Part shown: positions 14,540 through 22,534 of the stretch, one piece after another
How the letters are laid out: the number at the start of each line of letters is the position of its first letter
How positions within the stretch are numbered: position 1 is the first letter of the stretch
Origin: Lewinella cohaerens DSM 23179
GTDB lineage: Bacteria > Bacteroidota > Bacteroidia > Chitinophagales > Saprospiraceae
DNA: 37,460 nucleotides
Assembly (NCBI RefSeq): GCF_000379805.1
Contig: NZ_KB903543.1
Span: 199,685-237,144 of the forward strand
Direction of reading: 5' to 3'
Notes under the pieces: generated by a model
Databases searched by the model: none
Told to the model about the DNA's origin: nothing
What the model saw: the letters and a program-made list of their open reading frames with translations, nothing else
Translations under genes and position numbers: made by a program

Positions 14540-15343
14540 CTACAACTGTACATGCAAATGATCATCATGTCGCACCGCAGCGCAACCGTGGTAGCGAATC
14601 TGTCCATAGTCACTTAGCCCCCAACGGGTCTTCAGATGAGGTTCCAGAAATAGTTTACCGATTCCTTTACGGCGGGCAAATGCACGGACGAGCTGGCGAG
14701 TTGGCTGTTCGGCTAAAACGTGTTTCTTCCCAAGAAAAGGCTTAGCCAACCGTGGCAAAATACTATACTGCCAGTAACCCTTGTTTGCACAAGCTGCAGG
14801 TTGATCAGCCTCTCCTGCAAGTGGACCTGCGCAACGCCCATACCCTAAAAAACCAGGCGCATTACTCGTGAGGATTTCTCCTTTTTTATAAAAGAAAGCC
14901 AGATCAATCTTCTCACCATCATCATGACTGCGATGTGGAAGCAAAGGGAATCCATCGAAAAACGGGAAGTTAGCATCCAGGTAAGTGACGACTGCCCCTG
15001 GGGTTTCTTTCGCCAGCGATTGCGCAACAGCGACAACTTCTGACTTCAAAGCTGGTTTCACATAATGCCGATTGGCCAACACCGTAAAAATATGCTGTGC
15101 CTGCAAAGGAACCTCCTCCGTCGCCCGATACGGCAACGGCACCCGCCCATCTAATCGAGCAAAAAACGGAACAGCCAACCAAACCAACAGGTACAACCCA
15201 GGAAAATAAGCCCAGCCCCAGCGCGCATTGGGTCGCAAACGTTTCCACAGCAAACTGCCTATATACACCACTCCACCAACCTGAGTGGCTACAGTAAGGC
15301 CAATAAACAATAGAATATGCCCCAAGAATTTTAATAGCTTCAT
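14540..15343 (-). CDS. Membrane-anchored putative LAS-type zinc peptidase (MepA/VanY-like motifs)
   Basis: The 267-residue protein has two N-terminal hydrophobic segments (~5-32 and ~43-62), then an exported domain. Two spaced motifs match zinc ligands of LAS-superfamily cell-wall peptidases: His140-x6-Asp147 in SHDDGEKIDL and His262-x-His264 in HDDHLHVQL at the extreme C-terminus. MepA and VanY-type enzymes cleave D-Ala peptide cross-links in peptidoglycan. There are several cysteines in the middle (GRCAGPL, AACANKGYW). The assignment rests on motifs alone, as overall family similarity is not obvious to me; a non-enzymatic protein remains possible. Confidence 0.6.
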   Translation of the reverse strand: MKLLKFLGHILLFIGLTVATQVGGVVYIGSLLWKRLRPNARWGWAYFPGLYLLVWLAVPFFARLDGRVPLPYRATEEVPLQAQHIFTVLANRHYVKPALKSEVVAVAQSLAKETPGAVVTYLDANFPFFDGFPLLPHRSHDDGEKIDLAFFYKKGEILTSNAPGFLGYGRCAGPLAGEADQPAACANKGYWQYSILPRLAKPFLGKKHVLAEQPTRQLVRAFARRKGIGKLFLEPHLKTRWGLSDYGQIRYHGCAAVRHDDHLHVQL

Positions 15344-15410
15344 GTCTTAGTATTGCGTAGAAAATAAAAATGTGCCCGTAGGGATGTACGGCAAAATCAG
15401 AAATATTTTC

Positions 15411-15447
15411 CGCACCCCGCACCCCGCACTACGCACGCACGCCGCAC
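15411..15447. repeat. Short low-complexity repeat (GCACCCC units)
   Basis: Two and a half GCACCCC-type units followed by CACGCACGC-like sequence lie between two minus-strand genes. It resembles the other short-unit intergenic repeats of the window, but without an inverted partner. No function is visible. Confidence 0.4.
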
Positions 15448-15450
15448 CAC

Positions 15451-15999
15451 CTACAACAACTTCGTCATTCTCACCATCCCCCGATATTCCTCATGCATTC
15501 GCGAAAAGCTCAGGCGTAGAGTACCAGTTACCCGATACCCCATTTTTTCATAAAAACCCTGAGCTGCCTCTTGAGTATCCATTGCCTCCAACCACACTAG
15601 TGCTTTGCCCAGGTGGCGGGCTTCAGCATCCGTTGCCGCCATCAATTGCCGGCCTACACCTTGGCCATGCACACTTGGATGCAGATAAATACGATGTAGC
15701 TTCAGTCCTACTTTGTCCGGATAATCAATACAGGGCTTGTGCCGTCGCCAGCGCAAAATACCTACGGGATTGCCCTCCCAATGCACGATCCAATAAGGAG
15801 CTTCTATTTCGGCCAGATCCTTTAACACGGCTTCCACACAGTACGTTTCGCGCAGGTACCATTCCCCACCATCGACCCACATGTGCGCATATACAGGAGT
15901 GTAGCAAGCTTGCATGAGGGGTAAAATCGCGGCAGCATTGTCTTCTGTCACGGGTTCAAGTGACAAAGAAGGAGATAGTATCCTGTTTTCTTTTTCCAT
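15451..15999 (-). CDS. GNAT-family N-acetyltransferase
   Basis: A 182-residue cytosolic enzyme predicted to transfer acetyl from acetyl-CoA to an amine. The acetyl-CoA pyrophosphate-binding loop is HGQGVG in motif A (LHRIYLHPSVHGQGVGRQLM). Motif B follows with LVWLEAMDTQEAAQGFYEKMGY, where FYEKMGY is the usual GNAT ending. The full acetyltransferase fold is present from residue ~14. It starts 22 nt after the DUF3291 gene stop and is probably co-transcribed with it. The substrate is unknown; it may be a small molecule, an antibiotic or a protein N-terminus. Confidence 0.92.
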   Translation of the reverse strand: MEKENRILSPSLSLEPVTEDNAAAILPLMQACYTPVYAHMWVDGGEWYLRETYCVEAVLKDLAEIEAPYWIVHWEGNPVGILRWRRHKPCIDYPDKVGLKLHRIYLHPSVHGQGVGRQLMAATDAEARHLGKALVWLEAMDTQEAAQGFYEKMGYRVTGTLRLSFSRMHEEYRGMVRMTKLL

Positions 16000-16021
16000 A
16001 CTTCACATTAGTCTAGATTAC

Positions 16022-16492
16022 TCATAGTTTCTCTCCCCCAGCGTCATACATTTGCCGCCAATTGAACGCTGCTGGCCCTGGGCCTTGTGCATCCAACAAC
16101 TCCAATTTCTCGGCAGCTTCTTCCGGAGTGGGCGCATGACCTGCCGGCACCCACCAGAGCACCAGATGAGGCTTCTCCATCCGCTCAAACCACTGCTTGC
16201 CGTTGCGTACAAAATAGCTATGAGCGGTGTGGTATACAAATTGCCGCAACTGGTCAATGCTCTCCCATACCGACATATTAATGATCACCATATCGTCCGT
16301 AAATGGCGTTTCAATACTGGTAGCAGAAGTGCCCTCTTCATCTTTCAGGCGCCACACAAAACCGGGGTGCTTTTCGGCCAATTCGTTGATCGGCCCCAAA
16401 AAGTGAACGAATTCAGCCAACAAAGGGCTGTCCAAAGGTTCCTTCATTTGGGCAACATTGACTTGGGCCAGGTACATTCTTTCAATTTTCAT
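16022..16492 (-). CDS. DUF3291 domain protein
   Basis: A 156-residue soluble protein whose order of motifs fits DUF3291: YLAQVNVAQMKEPLDSPLLAEFV, INELAEKHPGFVWRLKDEEG, MSVWESIDQLRQFVYHTAHSYFVRN and WFERMEKPHLVLWWVPAGHAPTPEEA. This is a dimeric ferredoxin-like (alpha/beta barrel, ABM-like) fold related to small monooxygenases, but no enzymatic activity is established. It is followed closely by the GNAT gene and lies 77 nt after anmK, so the three may form one transcription unit. Confidence 0.9.
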   Translation of the reverse strand: MKIERMYLAQVNVAQMKEPLDSPLLAEFVHFLGPINELAEKHPGFVWRLKDEEGTSATSIETPFTDDMVIINMSVWESIDQLRQFVYHTAHSYFVRNGKQWFERMEKPHLVLWWVPAGHAPTPEEAAEKLELLDAQGPGPAAFNWRQMYDAGGEKL

Positions 16493-16569
16493 TTCAGTAC
16501 TTTTTAAAACAAAAACACATAGACACAGAAGTTAAACAGGAAACTCTCTATATCAACAAACCTAACAAC

Positions 16570-17673
16570 CTACCCTGCCCAATGGATCGCCCCACCAACG
16601 GCTGCCCGCCTTGCTCCCGTTACCGTAGGAATCAAGTTGGGTTGTTGCTGCCAACGTAGGGCACCCGCCAGCGCCATGAGCGCCGCTTCTTTGAAGGCGA
16701 TGATATCAGAACCAGCAATCTCTAGTTGCACAGGCAGAATGGCAGCGGCGATACACTCACACAAGAAAGCATTGAAGCCTCCTCCGCCAGCCACCAGAAG
16801 CTCTTGCTGATCCGTAAGTGTCAGTTGCTCGTTCTCTGCGACCTGCCGCAAACTGGCAGCAATTTGTCCGGCCATGTGGTGACAATACGTATGCAGGCGA
16901 TCCTCCAAGGCATATTCCGTATTCTGAAAGAGTGGCAACAGCTGCTCACGCACCCAATCGTTGCCCAAGGACTTGGGAGGCAATTGCGCATGAAATGGCA
17001 GTGCGTCCGCAGCTTTCTTCAACACAGGAATCAACTGCCCGGTGCGAGCCAGCTGCCCATTTTCGTCGTAGTCTTTGCCGATTTCTTGCATCATGGCATC
17101 CAATACCTGATTGGCACCACCTACGTCGAAAGCAACATAACCACGGTCTGTTTTGATGCTGATATTACTGATCCCTCCAAGATTGAGACAGGCAAAATAG
17201 CGAGAAAAAAAATACTGATCCGCCAGTGGTGCCAAAGGAGCTCCTTGCCCTCCCAGTGCCATATCTTGGGTACGAAATTGATCGATCACAGGTACATTTA
17301 ATACCCCCGCAATAGCAGCACCATCACCTATTTGGGTTGTTGTTTGCTGATCGGGGTAATGAAAGACAGTATGCCCATGGCTGGCCACAAAATCGACTTT
17401 CTCCGGTAATTCATCAAGGAAAGTTCTCAGGATCTGACCATAATACAAGCCCAGCTCGGTATGCAACAACCACAACTCACGACCACTCAGCTCAGGGGCA
17501 TTACGCAGTCGCTGCTGCCAGCTTTCATCATAAGGAATGGTCACGCCCCGATGGAGTGTCCACCGAAGCAGTTGAGCAGGATCATCCTCCGCAAATTGGA
17601 AGGTACACCAGGCCAAGTCGGCCCCGTCTAAAGAAGAGCCCGACATGAGGCCCACCACCGAAAATGTAGACAT
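16570..17673 (-). CDS. anmK: Anhydro-N-acetylmuramic acid kinase
   Basis: The 367-residue cytosolic enzyme phosphorylates and opens 1,6-anhydro-MurNAc to MurNAc-6-phosphate in cell-wall recycling. Diagnostic motifs are GLMSGSSLDGADLAW at the N-terminus, SHGHTVFHYP, QIGDGAAIAG, GGQGAPLAPLAD, FACLNLGGISNIS, AFDVGGANQVLDAMM and LLVAGGGGFNAFL. Length and motif order match the family. Neither MurQ nor the anhydro-muropeptide permease AmpG is encoded nearby. Confidence 0.97.
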   Translation of the reverse strand: MSTFSVVGLMSGSSLDGADLAWCTFQFAEDDPAQLLRWTLHRGVTIPYDESWQQRLRNAPELSGRELWLLHTELGLYYGQILRTFLDELPEKVDFVASHGHTVFHYPDQQTTTQIGDGAAIAGVLNVPVIDQFRTQDMALGGQGAPLAPLADQYFFSRYFACLNLGGISNISIKTDRGYVAFDVGGANQVLDAMMQEIGKDYDENGQLARTGQLIPVLKKAADALPFHAQLPPKSLGNDWVREQLLPLFQNTEYALEDRLHTYCHHMAGQIAASLRQVAENEQLTLTDQQELLVAGGGGFNAFLCECIAAAILPVQLEIAGSDIIAFKEAALMALAGALRWQQQPNLIPTVTGARRAAVGGAIHWAG

Positions 17674-17736
17674 AACAGAATTTGTTTTATGTTAAAAACC
17701 GGTGGTCTAATGTTTGTTCTTGTTCTTTATCTTTCA

Positions 17737-18191
17737 GGAGCCTCCCCGCCCTTTGGGACGGGGCGCTACGCTTCGTAGCTCACTCTTCGTTCGGCCCCAG
17801 CAAAGCTGGGTCTGGCCCGCCTGCTGCGGCCCACTACTGCGCATCGCTAGGCCATCTCCCTCGTCACTCTGTGATTGCTCCGCCAGGTGCAGTGTTGGAT
17901 GGGTTCTGAATCCGCTAAAATGCTAGCCAAATCAAAGGGAACGTAAATGTCCTCCTTTGGAGGAGGTGTCCGAAGGACGGAGGAGGAATACCCTTGCGGC
18001 TAGGGTTATCCTCCCTCGATCCTGTGGATCGGTCCCTCCAGTGGGACACACTTGTTGCTGCTAGTAGCTAGCACCACCCGCCCCCCGGCCTAGCGATGTG
18101 CAGCAGCTGCCCGGCACGGGCAGGCCCAAAGGGCTGAGTGAGTAGCGAACTGCGTAACGTAGCGCCACGTCCCGCAGGGCGGGGAGGCCCC
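17737..18191. repeat. GC-rich palindromic intergenic block (~450 bp, no gene)
   Basis: The 582-nt gap between anmK and the cytochrome gene is non-coding and locally GC-rich. Its ends are related inverted sequences: GCCTCCCCGCCCT...GGCGCTACG at 17740-17776 matches the reverse complement of 18160-18190 at most positions. GCATCGCTAGGCC (17841-17853) similarly matches 18088-18100 inverted. Internal hairpins include CCCAGC-AAA-GCTGGG (~17796-17810), CCTCC-TTT-GGAGG (~17951-17963) and CGATCC-TGT-GGATCG (~18017-18031). It looks like a composite repeat element. ORFs through it show no domain or codon signal. Confidence 0.65.
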
Positions 18192-18255
18192 TAACAAGCG
18201 ACAGCCCCTTTACTCACTTTATGGCTTACCCTTGCAGTACCAAGTACCTCAAAAA

Positions 18256-18594
18256 TTACTTTTTCAATTCCAAGGTATACGCTGCTACCGCAGCTATTTC
18301 ATCGGCATCCAGCAGATTCTCGAATGGCGTCATAGCACCCCGGCCTTTGGTAATCACAACGATGCGCTCGTCAACGGGAAGCTCGCTGGTCGTAAGATTG
18401 AAAGCACCACTAGCGCCCATGTCGCCGTAAAGGCCATGGCAGGTCACACAATATTGCTTATATATCTTTTTGCCATCAACTTGAGGCGTAGCCGTGGTAG
18501 CCTCCTGAGCGCCACTTGTTTCGTTAGCCGAATCAGAACCGCCGCAAGCATAAATAAACGTAGCAATCAATAAAAACACCAATGTATGTTTCAT
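18256..18594 (-). CDS. Lipoprotein class I c-type cytochrome
   Basis: The 112-residue protein has a lipoprotein signal (MKHTLVFLLIATFIYAC, Cys17), so it is tethered to a membrane on the periplasmic side. A Ser/Thr/Ala-rich linker leads to one heme c site, CVTCH at residues 49-53. The likely axial Met88 lies in GRGAMTPF, and the C-terminal helix EIAAVAAYTLELKK is typical of short cytochrome c domains (cytochrome c553/cbb3-type). It probably shuttles electrons to an oxidase or reductase, but no partner enzyme is encoded here. Confidence 0.93.
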   Translation of the reverse strand: MKHTLVFLLIATFIYACGGSDSANETSGAQEATTATPQVDGKKIYKQYCVTCHGLYGDMGASGAFNLTTSELPVDERIVVITKGRGAMTPFENLLDADEIAAVAAYTLELKK

Positions 18595-18755
18595 ATTAAG
18601 GAGTATTTTTAGTTATTATTCTGTTTGTAAAAGTACTACACCGCCGAGTAAATAGGACAGTTTCTCGGCTAAAACCTTTTACTTGTCCAAAAATCAAACC
18701 TCTTTGTAGGAATAAACTGTTACCTTGTATAGATAATAAAAGCTAAGTTAAATTT

Positions 18756-19598
18756 ATGAGTGATCAACGATACAAAACCAGCCAAGGTAAACTGATAAGT
18801 GCTGCGGTGATTGGTTTTCTAGTACTAATGCTACTGGTGATTTTTTCCAGTGCGACCTTCCTGACTATTGATGCCGGAGAGCGCGGCGTACTTTTCCGTC
18901 GTTTTGACGGAGGTATTGATAAGTCTATAGTATACACACCGGGCTTTCACGTATTGGCTCCCTGGAATACCATGTACGTTTACGATGTGCGTGAAAAGCA
19001 AATTGAAGAAAAGATCGATGCCCTTTCGAACAATGGTCTTAACATAGCCTTGGACGTAACGGTGCGGGTAAACCCCAAGTACGACAAAATTGGCGTATTG
19101 CACGAGAAGTTCGGTAAAGACTACGCCAACACGCTAGTGCGCCCCGAAGTGCGATCGGCAGTGCGGGAAGCCATCGGTAAGTTTACGCCCGAAGAGCTGT
19201 ACTCTACCCGACGTGATGAAGTACAAACACTGATTCAGACCGAGCTAGAAAAATCACTAGGTCTCAACAATATTGACCTGCAAGCTACCCTGATCCGTGA
19301 TATTGAACTGCCTGTAAAAGTACGTTCAGCTATTGAGGATAAGCTAGAGGCAGAACAGTCGTCGCTGAAATACGAGTTTATCCTAACCAAAGAGCGCCAG
19401 GAAGCCGAACGCCGCATCATTGAAGCAGAAGCCAAGGCGCGTGCCAACCAGATTCTGAACGCCAGTTTGAGTGCCAATATCCTACGGGATAAAGGTATTG
19501 AAGCTACGCTGGAACTGGCCAACTCGCCCAATAGCAAGGTCATCATCGTAGGTGGTGATGGTTCAGGTGGGTTGCCACTTATTTTGGGAGGGAATTAA
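18756..19598 (+). CDS. Prohibitin-family SPFH/Band 7 protein
   Basis: The 280-residue protein has one N-terminal transmembrane helix (~13-35) and a Band 7/SPFH domain starting at FLTIDAGERGVLFRRFDGG. A charged coiled coil (~195-245, KYEFILTKERQEAERRIIEAEAKARANQIL) precedes a Gly-rich C-terminus (VIIVGGDGSGGLPLILGGN). The sequence resembles mitochondrial prohibitins. SPFH proteins form membrane ring assemblies that organise membrane domains and membrane proteases such as FtsH. It is a single gene with its own terminator downstream. Confidence 0.93.
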   Translation: MSDQRYKTSQGKLISAAVIGFLVLMLLVIFSSATFLTIDAGERGVLFRRFDGGIDKSIVYTPGFHVLAPWNTMYVYDVREKQIEEKIDALSNNGLNIALDVTVRVNPKYDKIGVLHEKFGKDYANTLVRPEVRSAVREAIGKFTPEELYSTRRDEVQTLIQTELEKSLGLNNIDLQATLIRDIELPVKVRSAIEDKLEAEQSSLKYEFILTKERQEAERRIIEAEAKARANQILNASLSANILRDKGIEATLELANSPNSKVIIVGGDGSGGLPLILGGN

Positions 19599-19600
19599 GA

Positions 19601-19750
19601 GGTCGGAAATCGGAAATCGGAGGTCGGAAGTAATGTGATACACGTGAACGATGTGAATACTTTCCTGAGTTTTACAAAAGTCGAAGACAAGAAGGAGACA
19701 ATCCTCTAGTTTTATCAAATACTTCCGACTTCCCACCTCCGTATTCCGAC
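19601..19750. repeat. Inverted pair of GGAAATC-type tandem repeats
   Basis: The stretch 19601-19632 contains repeated CGGAAATCGGAAATCGGAG units, and 19720-19750 is a diverged inverted copy (about 25 of 31 positions by eye). The ~87-nt centre is unique. It begins 3 nt after the stop of the SPFH gene and lies just before its terminator. Confidence 0.55.
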
Positions 19751-19754
19751 TTTG

Positions 19755-19798
19755 AAAAATGCGCGATTAGGCTATGCCCTTTTCGCGCATTTTTTTTT
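19755..19798 (+). terminator. Rho-independent terminator of the SPFH gene
   Basis: A perfect 12-bp stem, AAAAATGCGCGA (19755-19766) with TCGCGCATTTTT (19783-19794), has a 16-nt loop and a run of nine U spanning 19790-19798. It is a textbook intrinsic terminator before dnaB. Confidence 0.88.
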
Positions 19799-19852
19799 AA
19801 AAACCATTGTCGAACCATCGTATTTGTGCCACGTTGATGGTCTTGTGAAAAG

Positions 19853-19861
19853 TTATCCACA
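19853..19861 (+). promoter_or_regulatory. Consensus DnaA box upstream of dnaB
   Basis: TTATCCACA is the exact nine-base DnaA box. It lies 78 nt before the dnaB start. Only one perfect copy was seen here, so a regulatory site or chance match is more likely than an origin. Confidence 0.4.
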
Positions 19862-19924
19862 CAAAAACAGGCTTATTAACACTGCTCGTTGGCAAATCTC
19901 GCCTTCTGTTTCCTGAAAAGATCG

Positions 19925-19932
19925 TAGTTTTG
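19925..19932 (+). promoter_or_regulatory. -7 box (TAGTTTTG) immediately before dnaB
   Basis: TAGTTTTG matches TAnnTTTG exactly and ends 6 nt before the dnaB ATG at 19939. Transcription would then begin at or within a few bases of the start codon, giving a nearly leaderless mRNA. No clear TTG at -33. Confidence 0.4.
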
Positions 19933-19938
19933 TATGCT

Positions 19939-22476
19939 ATGGCAGAACCATTCAAAAATAAACAGAAAAGACGTACAGCGGGCGCTGGAAAACAAGGCGG
20001 AGACGACCTCTCTAGCTACGTTTTTGGCAAGGTCCCCCCTCAAGCTACTCCACTGGAAGAAGCCATTCTTGGTGCTATCCTACTGGAAAAGGATGCCTTG
20101 ACACAAGTATTGGATGTGTTGCAACACGATGCCTTCTACGTGGATGCGCACCAGATGATCTACAGTGCTTTTCTACGACTTTTTGAACGTTCTCAGCCGA
20201 TTGATTTGCTGACAGTGATGGAGGAACTGAAGAAAGGAGGGGAACTGGAAGCCATTGGTGGCCCTGCTTATCTTGCAGAACTGTCGAACAAAGTAGCTTC
20301 GGCGGCTAACATTGAATACCACGCACGGATTGTAGCGCAAAAGTTTATCCAGCGTGAATTGATTCGGATTTCTACTAAAACCATCAACGACGCTTTTGAG
20401 GATACCACCGATGTTTTCGATCTCTTGGACGATGCAGAGACCAACCTCTTTAAAATCGCCGAACGCAATATGGGCCGGAGTGTCGACCGCATGGGTGCCT
20501 TGGCCAGCAAGCTCCTCAAGCAGATTGAAGAGCTCAAAGACACCGAAGATGGATTAACGGGTGTACCTACCGGCTTCACCGATTTGGACCGCCTGACGAG
20601 TGGTTTTCAGAAGTCTGATTTGATCATTTTGGCGGCGCGGCCAGGAATGGGAAAGTGCCTTGGAAAAGGCACGCCTGTACTCATGTACGACGGCAGTATC
20701 AAGGCCGTAGAAGATATTCAGGTAGGAGACCTACTGATGGGTGATGATTCTACTCCGCGAACGGTCTTAACCCTAGCCCGTGGACGGGAGCGGATGTACT
20801 GGGTGCGACAGAATAAAAGCATGGACTACCGCGTCAACGAAAGCCATATCCTCTCGCTCAAAAAAAGCCGCCAGGAAGGACGAGGAGAAAAAGGATCCGT
20901 ACTGGATATTGAAGTGCGTGATTATTTGAGTCGGTCTCAAAAATTTAAAACTAACTATAAAGGCTATAAAGTAGCGGTTGATTTTGCCAAACGTAAGTTG
21001 CCCCTACCTCCCTATTTCTTAGGACTTTGGCTAGGTGACGGTTCTTCGAGTAAAAGTAGTATCACTAATCAAGATGAAGAAATTGTAACATACCTGGGAA
21101 ATTACGCAGACCAGTTAGGTATGCGTCTTCATGTATACGAAGGAGAAGGAAAGTGCCCGGAGTATCGCATCAGTAACGATGTTGGGCCAAGCAGCTACTC
21201 CCTCCAAGGGCAGCTACGAGAGATGGGCCTATTGAACAACAAGCATATCCCACAAGACTATCTCATCAACTCAAGAGAAAATCGTCTAAAATTATTAGCG
21301 GGCCTCATCGACAGTGATGGTCACTACCTGGAGCAGTCCAATGGCTTTGAGATCACCCAGAAAAGCAAAGCGCTAACGCAACAGATCAAATTCCTCTGTG
21401 ATTCTTTAGGGTATCGTGTAAGCATGAAAGCTAAAGAAGCCCGTATTACGTCGATTGATTACACCAGTACAGTATATCGTCTACGGATTTATGGCAACAT
21501 CGATGAAGTCCCTTGCAAGGTAAAACGCAAACAGGCCAATCCGTGGAAAAGTCTGGTCGACTGGCAGGTTACCGGTATCCAACTGGAAGATGATGGTATT
21601 GATGATTATTACGGTTTTGAAATCGATGGTAATCGTCGTTTCCTATTGGGTGACATGACTGTCACACACAATACTGCACTTACCCTATCCATCGCCAAAA
21701 ACGCCGCCTTAGACTTCAATAAAGGGGTGGCAATTTTCAGTTTGGAGATGTCGAGTCTGCAGCTCGCTCAGCGGATTATTTCCATGGAAGCAGAGATTCC
21801 CGGCAGCAAGCTGCGTAATGGCCAACTAGAAGAATACGAGTGGCAACAACTGCATACTGCCATCGAAAAAGTAGCAGATGCACCCATTTTCATCGACGAT
21901 ACGCCCGGTATCAACAGTTTTGAGCTACGAGCCAAATGTCGCCGTTTGAAAATGCAGTATGATATTCAACTCATCATCATTGACTACCTACAGCTGATGA
22001 GTGGTGGCGGTGAGAACAAAGGCGGTAACCGAGAGCAGGAGGTAAGTGCTATCTCGCGTGCACTTAAAGGCCTTGCGAAAGAATTGAATGTCCCTGTAAT
22101 TGCACTTTCTCAGTTGAGTCGTGCGGTAGAGACCCGAGGTGGAGATAAGCGACCGATGCTTAGTGATTTACGTGAATCGGGATCGATTGAGCAGGATGCG
22201 GATATGGTAATGTTTATCTATCGCCCAGAGTACTACCAAATCCTTGAGGATGAAGAAGGCCAATCGCTGAAAGGCGTAGCCGATTTGATCGTTGCCAAAA
22301 ACAGAGCGGGTGCGCTTACGGATGTCCGTATGCGATTTACCGGCGAGTTTGCCCGTTTCTCTAATATGGACGACCCCGACTTTGGGGATTTACCAGGCGA
22401 TACCTTCGAAAGTCCTTTCAACAACATTATCACCAAGCCGTCGAAGATGAACGATGGGGAGGACATTCCTTTTTAG
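19939..22476 (+). CDS. dnaB: Replicative DNA helicase DnaB containing an intein
   Basis: The precursor has 845 residues; removal of a 339-residue intein gives a 506-residue DnaB, the normal size. The extein has the N-terminal primase-interacting domain (PLEEAILGAILLEKDAL, VDAHQMIYSAFLRLFE), the linker, and the RecA-like motor. Walker A is reconstituted as RPGMGK-T only after splicing. Walker B is LIIIDYLQLM, and SQLSRAVETRGGDKRPMLSDLRESGSIEQDAD is the classical DnaB block. DnaB unwinds DNA at the replication fork, so splicing is essential for activity. The start at 19939 (MAEPFKNK) is chosen over a TTG 3 codons upstream, which overlaps the promoter box. Confidence 0.97.
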   Translation: MAEPFKNKQKRRTAGAGKQGGDDLSSYVFGKVPPQATPLEEAILGAILLEKDALTQVLDVLQHDAFYVDAHQMIYSAFLRLFERSQPIDLLTVMEELKKGGELEAIGGPAYLAELSNKVASAANIEYHARIVAQKFIQRELIRISTKTINDAFEDTTDVFDLLDDAETNLFKIAERNMGRSVDRMGALASKLLKQIEELKDTEDGLTGVPTGFTDLDRLTSGFQKSDLIILAARPGMGKCLGKGTPVLMYDGSIKAVEDIQVGDLLMGDDSTPRTVLTLARGRERMYWVRQNKSMDYRVNESHILSLKKSRQEGRGEKGSVLDIEVRDYLSRSQKFKTNYKGYKVAVDFAKRKLPLPPYFLGLWLGDGSSSKSSITNQDEEIVTYLGNYADQLGMRLHVYEGEGKCPEYRISNDVGPSSYSLQGQLREMGLLNNKHIPQDYLINSRENRLKLLAGLIDSDGHYLEQSNGFEITQKSKALTQQIKFLCDSLGYRVSMKAKEARITSIDYTSTVYRLRIYGNIDEVPCKVKRKQANPWKSLVDWQVTGIQLEDDGIDDYYGFEIDGNRRFLLGDMTVTHNTALTLSIAKNAALDFNKGVAIFSLEMSSLQLAQRIISMEAEIPGSKLRNGQLEEYEWQQLHTAIEKVADAPIFIDDTPGINSFELRAKCRRLKMQYDIQLIIIDYLQLMSGGGENKGGNREQEVSAISRALKGLAKELNVPVIALSQLSRAVETRGGDKRPMLSDLRESGSIEQDADMVMFIYRPEYYQILEDEEGQSLKGVADLIVAKNRAGALTDVRMRFTGEFARFSNMDDPDFGDLPGDTFESPFNNIITKPSKMNDGEDIPF
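20656..21672 (+). other. DnaB intein with LAGLIDADG homing endonuclease
   Basis: In-frame insertion of 339 residues between Lys and Thr of the P-loop (GMGK/T). It starts with Cys (CLGKGTPVLMYDGSIKAVED, block A), has a block B-like NESHIL, and ends GNRRFLLGDMTVTHN, with the penultimate His and terminal Asn needed for splicing; Thr is the +1 residue. Two endonuclease helices are seen, FLGLWLGDG and LAGLIDSDG (21295-21321), each with an acidic residue, so a homing endonuclease may still be active. No frameshift or stop is present. Confidence 0.95.
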
Positions 22477-22534
22477 CGCGTGTCTGTAACCTTTTCGGCC
22501 TAAACGTTACTATAGTAATAAAGACACGAATAAG

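Noticed and set aside
16018-16507. Overlapping ORFs on both strands at the DUF3291 locus
   Set aside because: Only the minus-strand frame at 16022-16492 matches a protein family; the rest are shadows.
17682-18256. ORFs in the GC-rich gap after anmK
   Set aside because: They run through hairpins and inverted arms, overlap one another, and show no protein-like composition.
19853-19861. Replication origin at the DnaA box before dnaB
   Set aside because: Only one perfect box, no AT-rich unwinding region with box clusters, and no dnaA or dnaN gene in the window.
20656-21672. Insertion as a separate homing endonuclease gene or frameshifted pseudogene
   Set aside because: The frame is continuous with dnaB on both sides and carries splice-junction residues, so an intein explains it fully.
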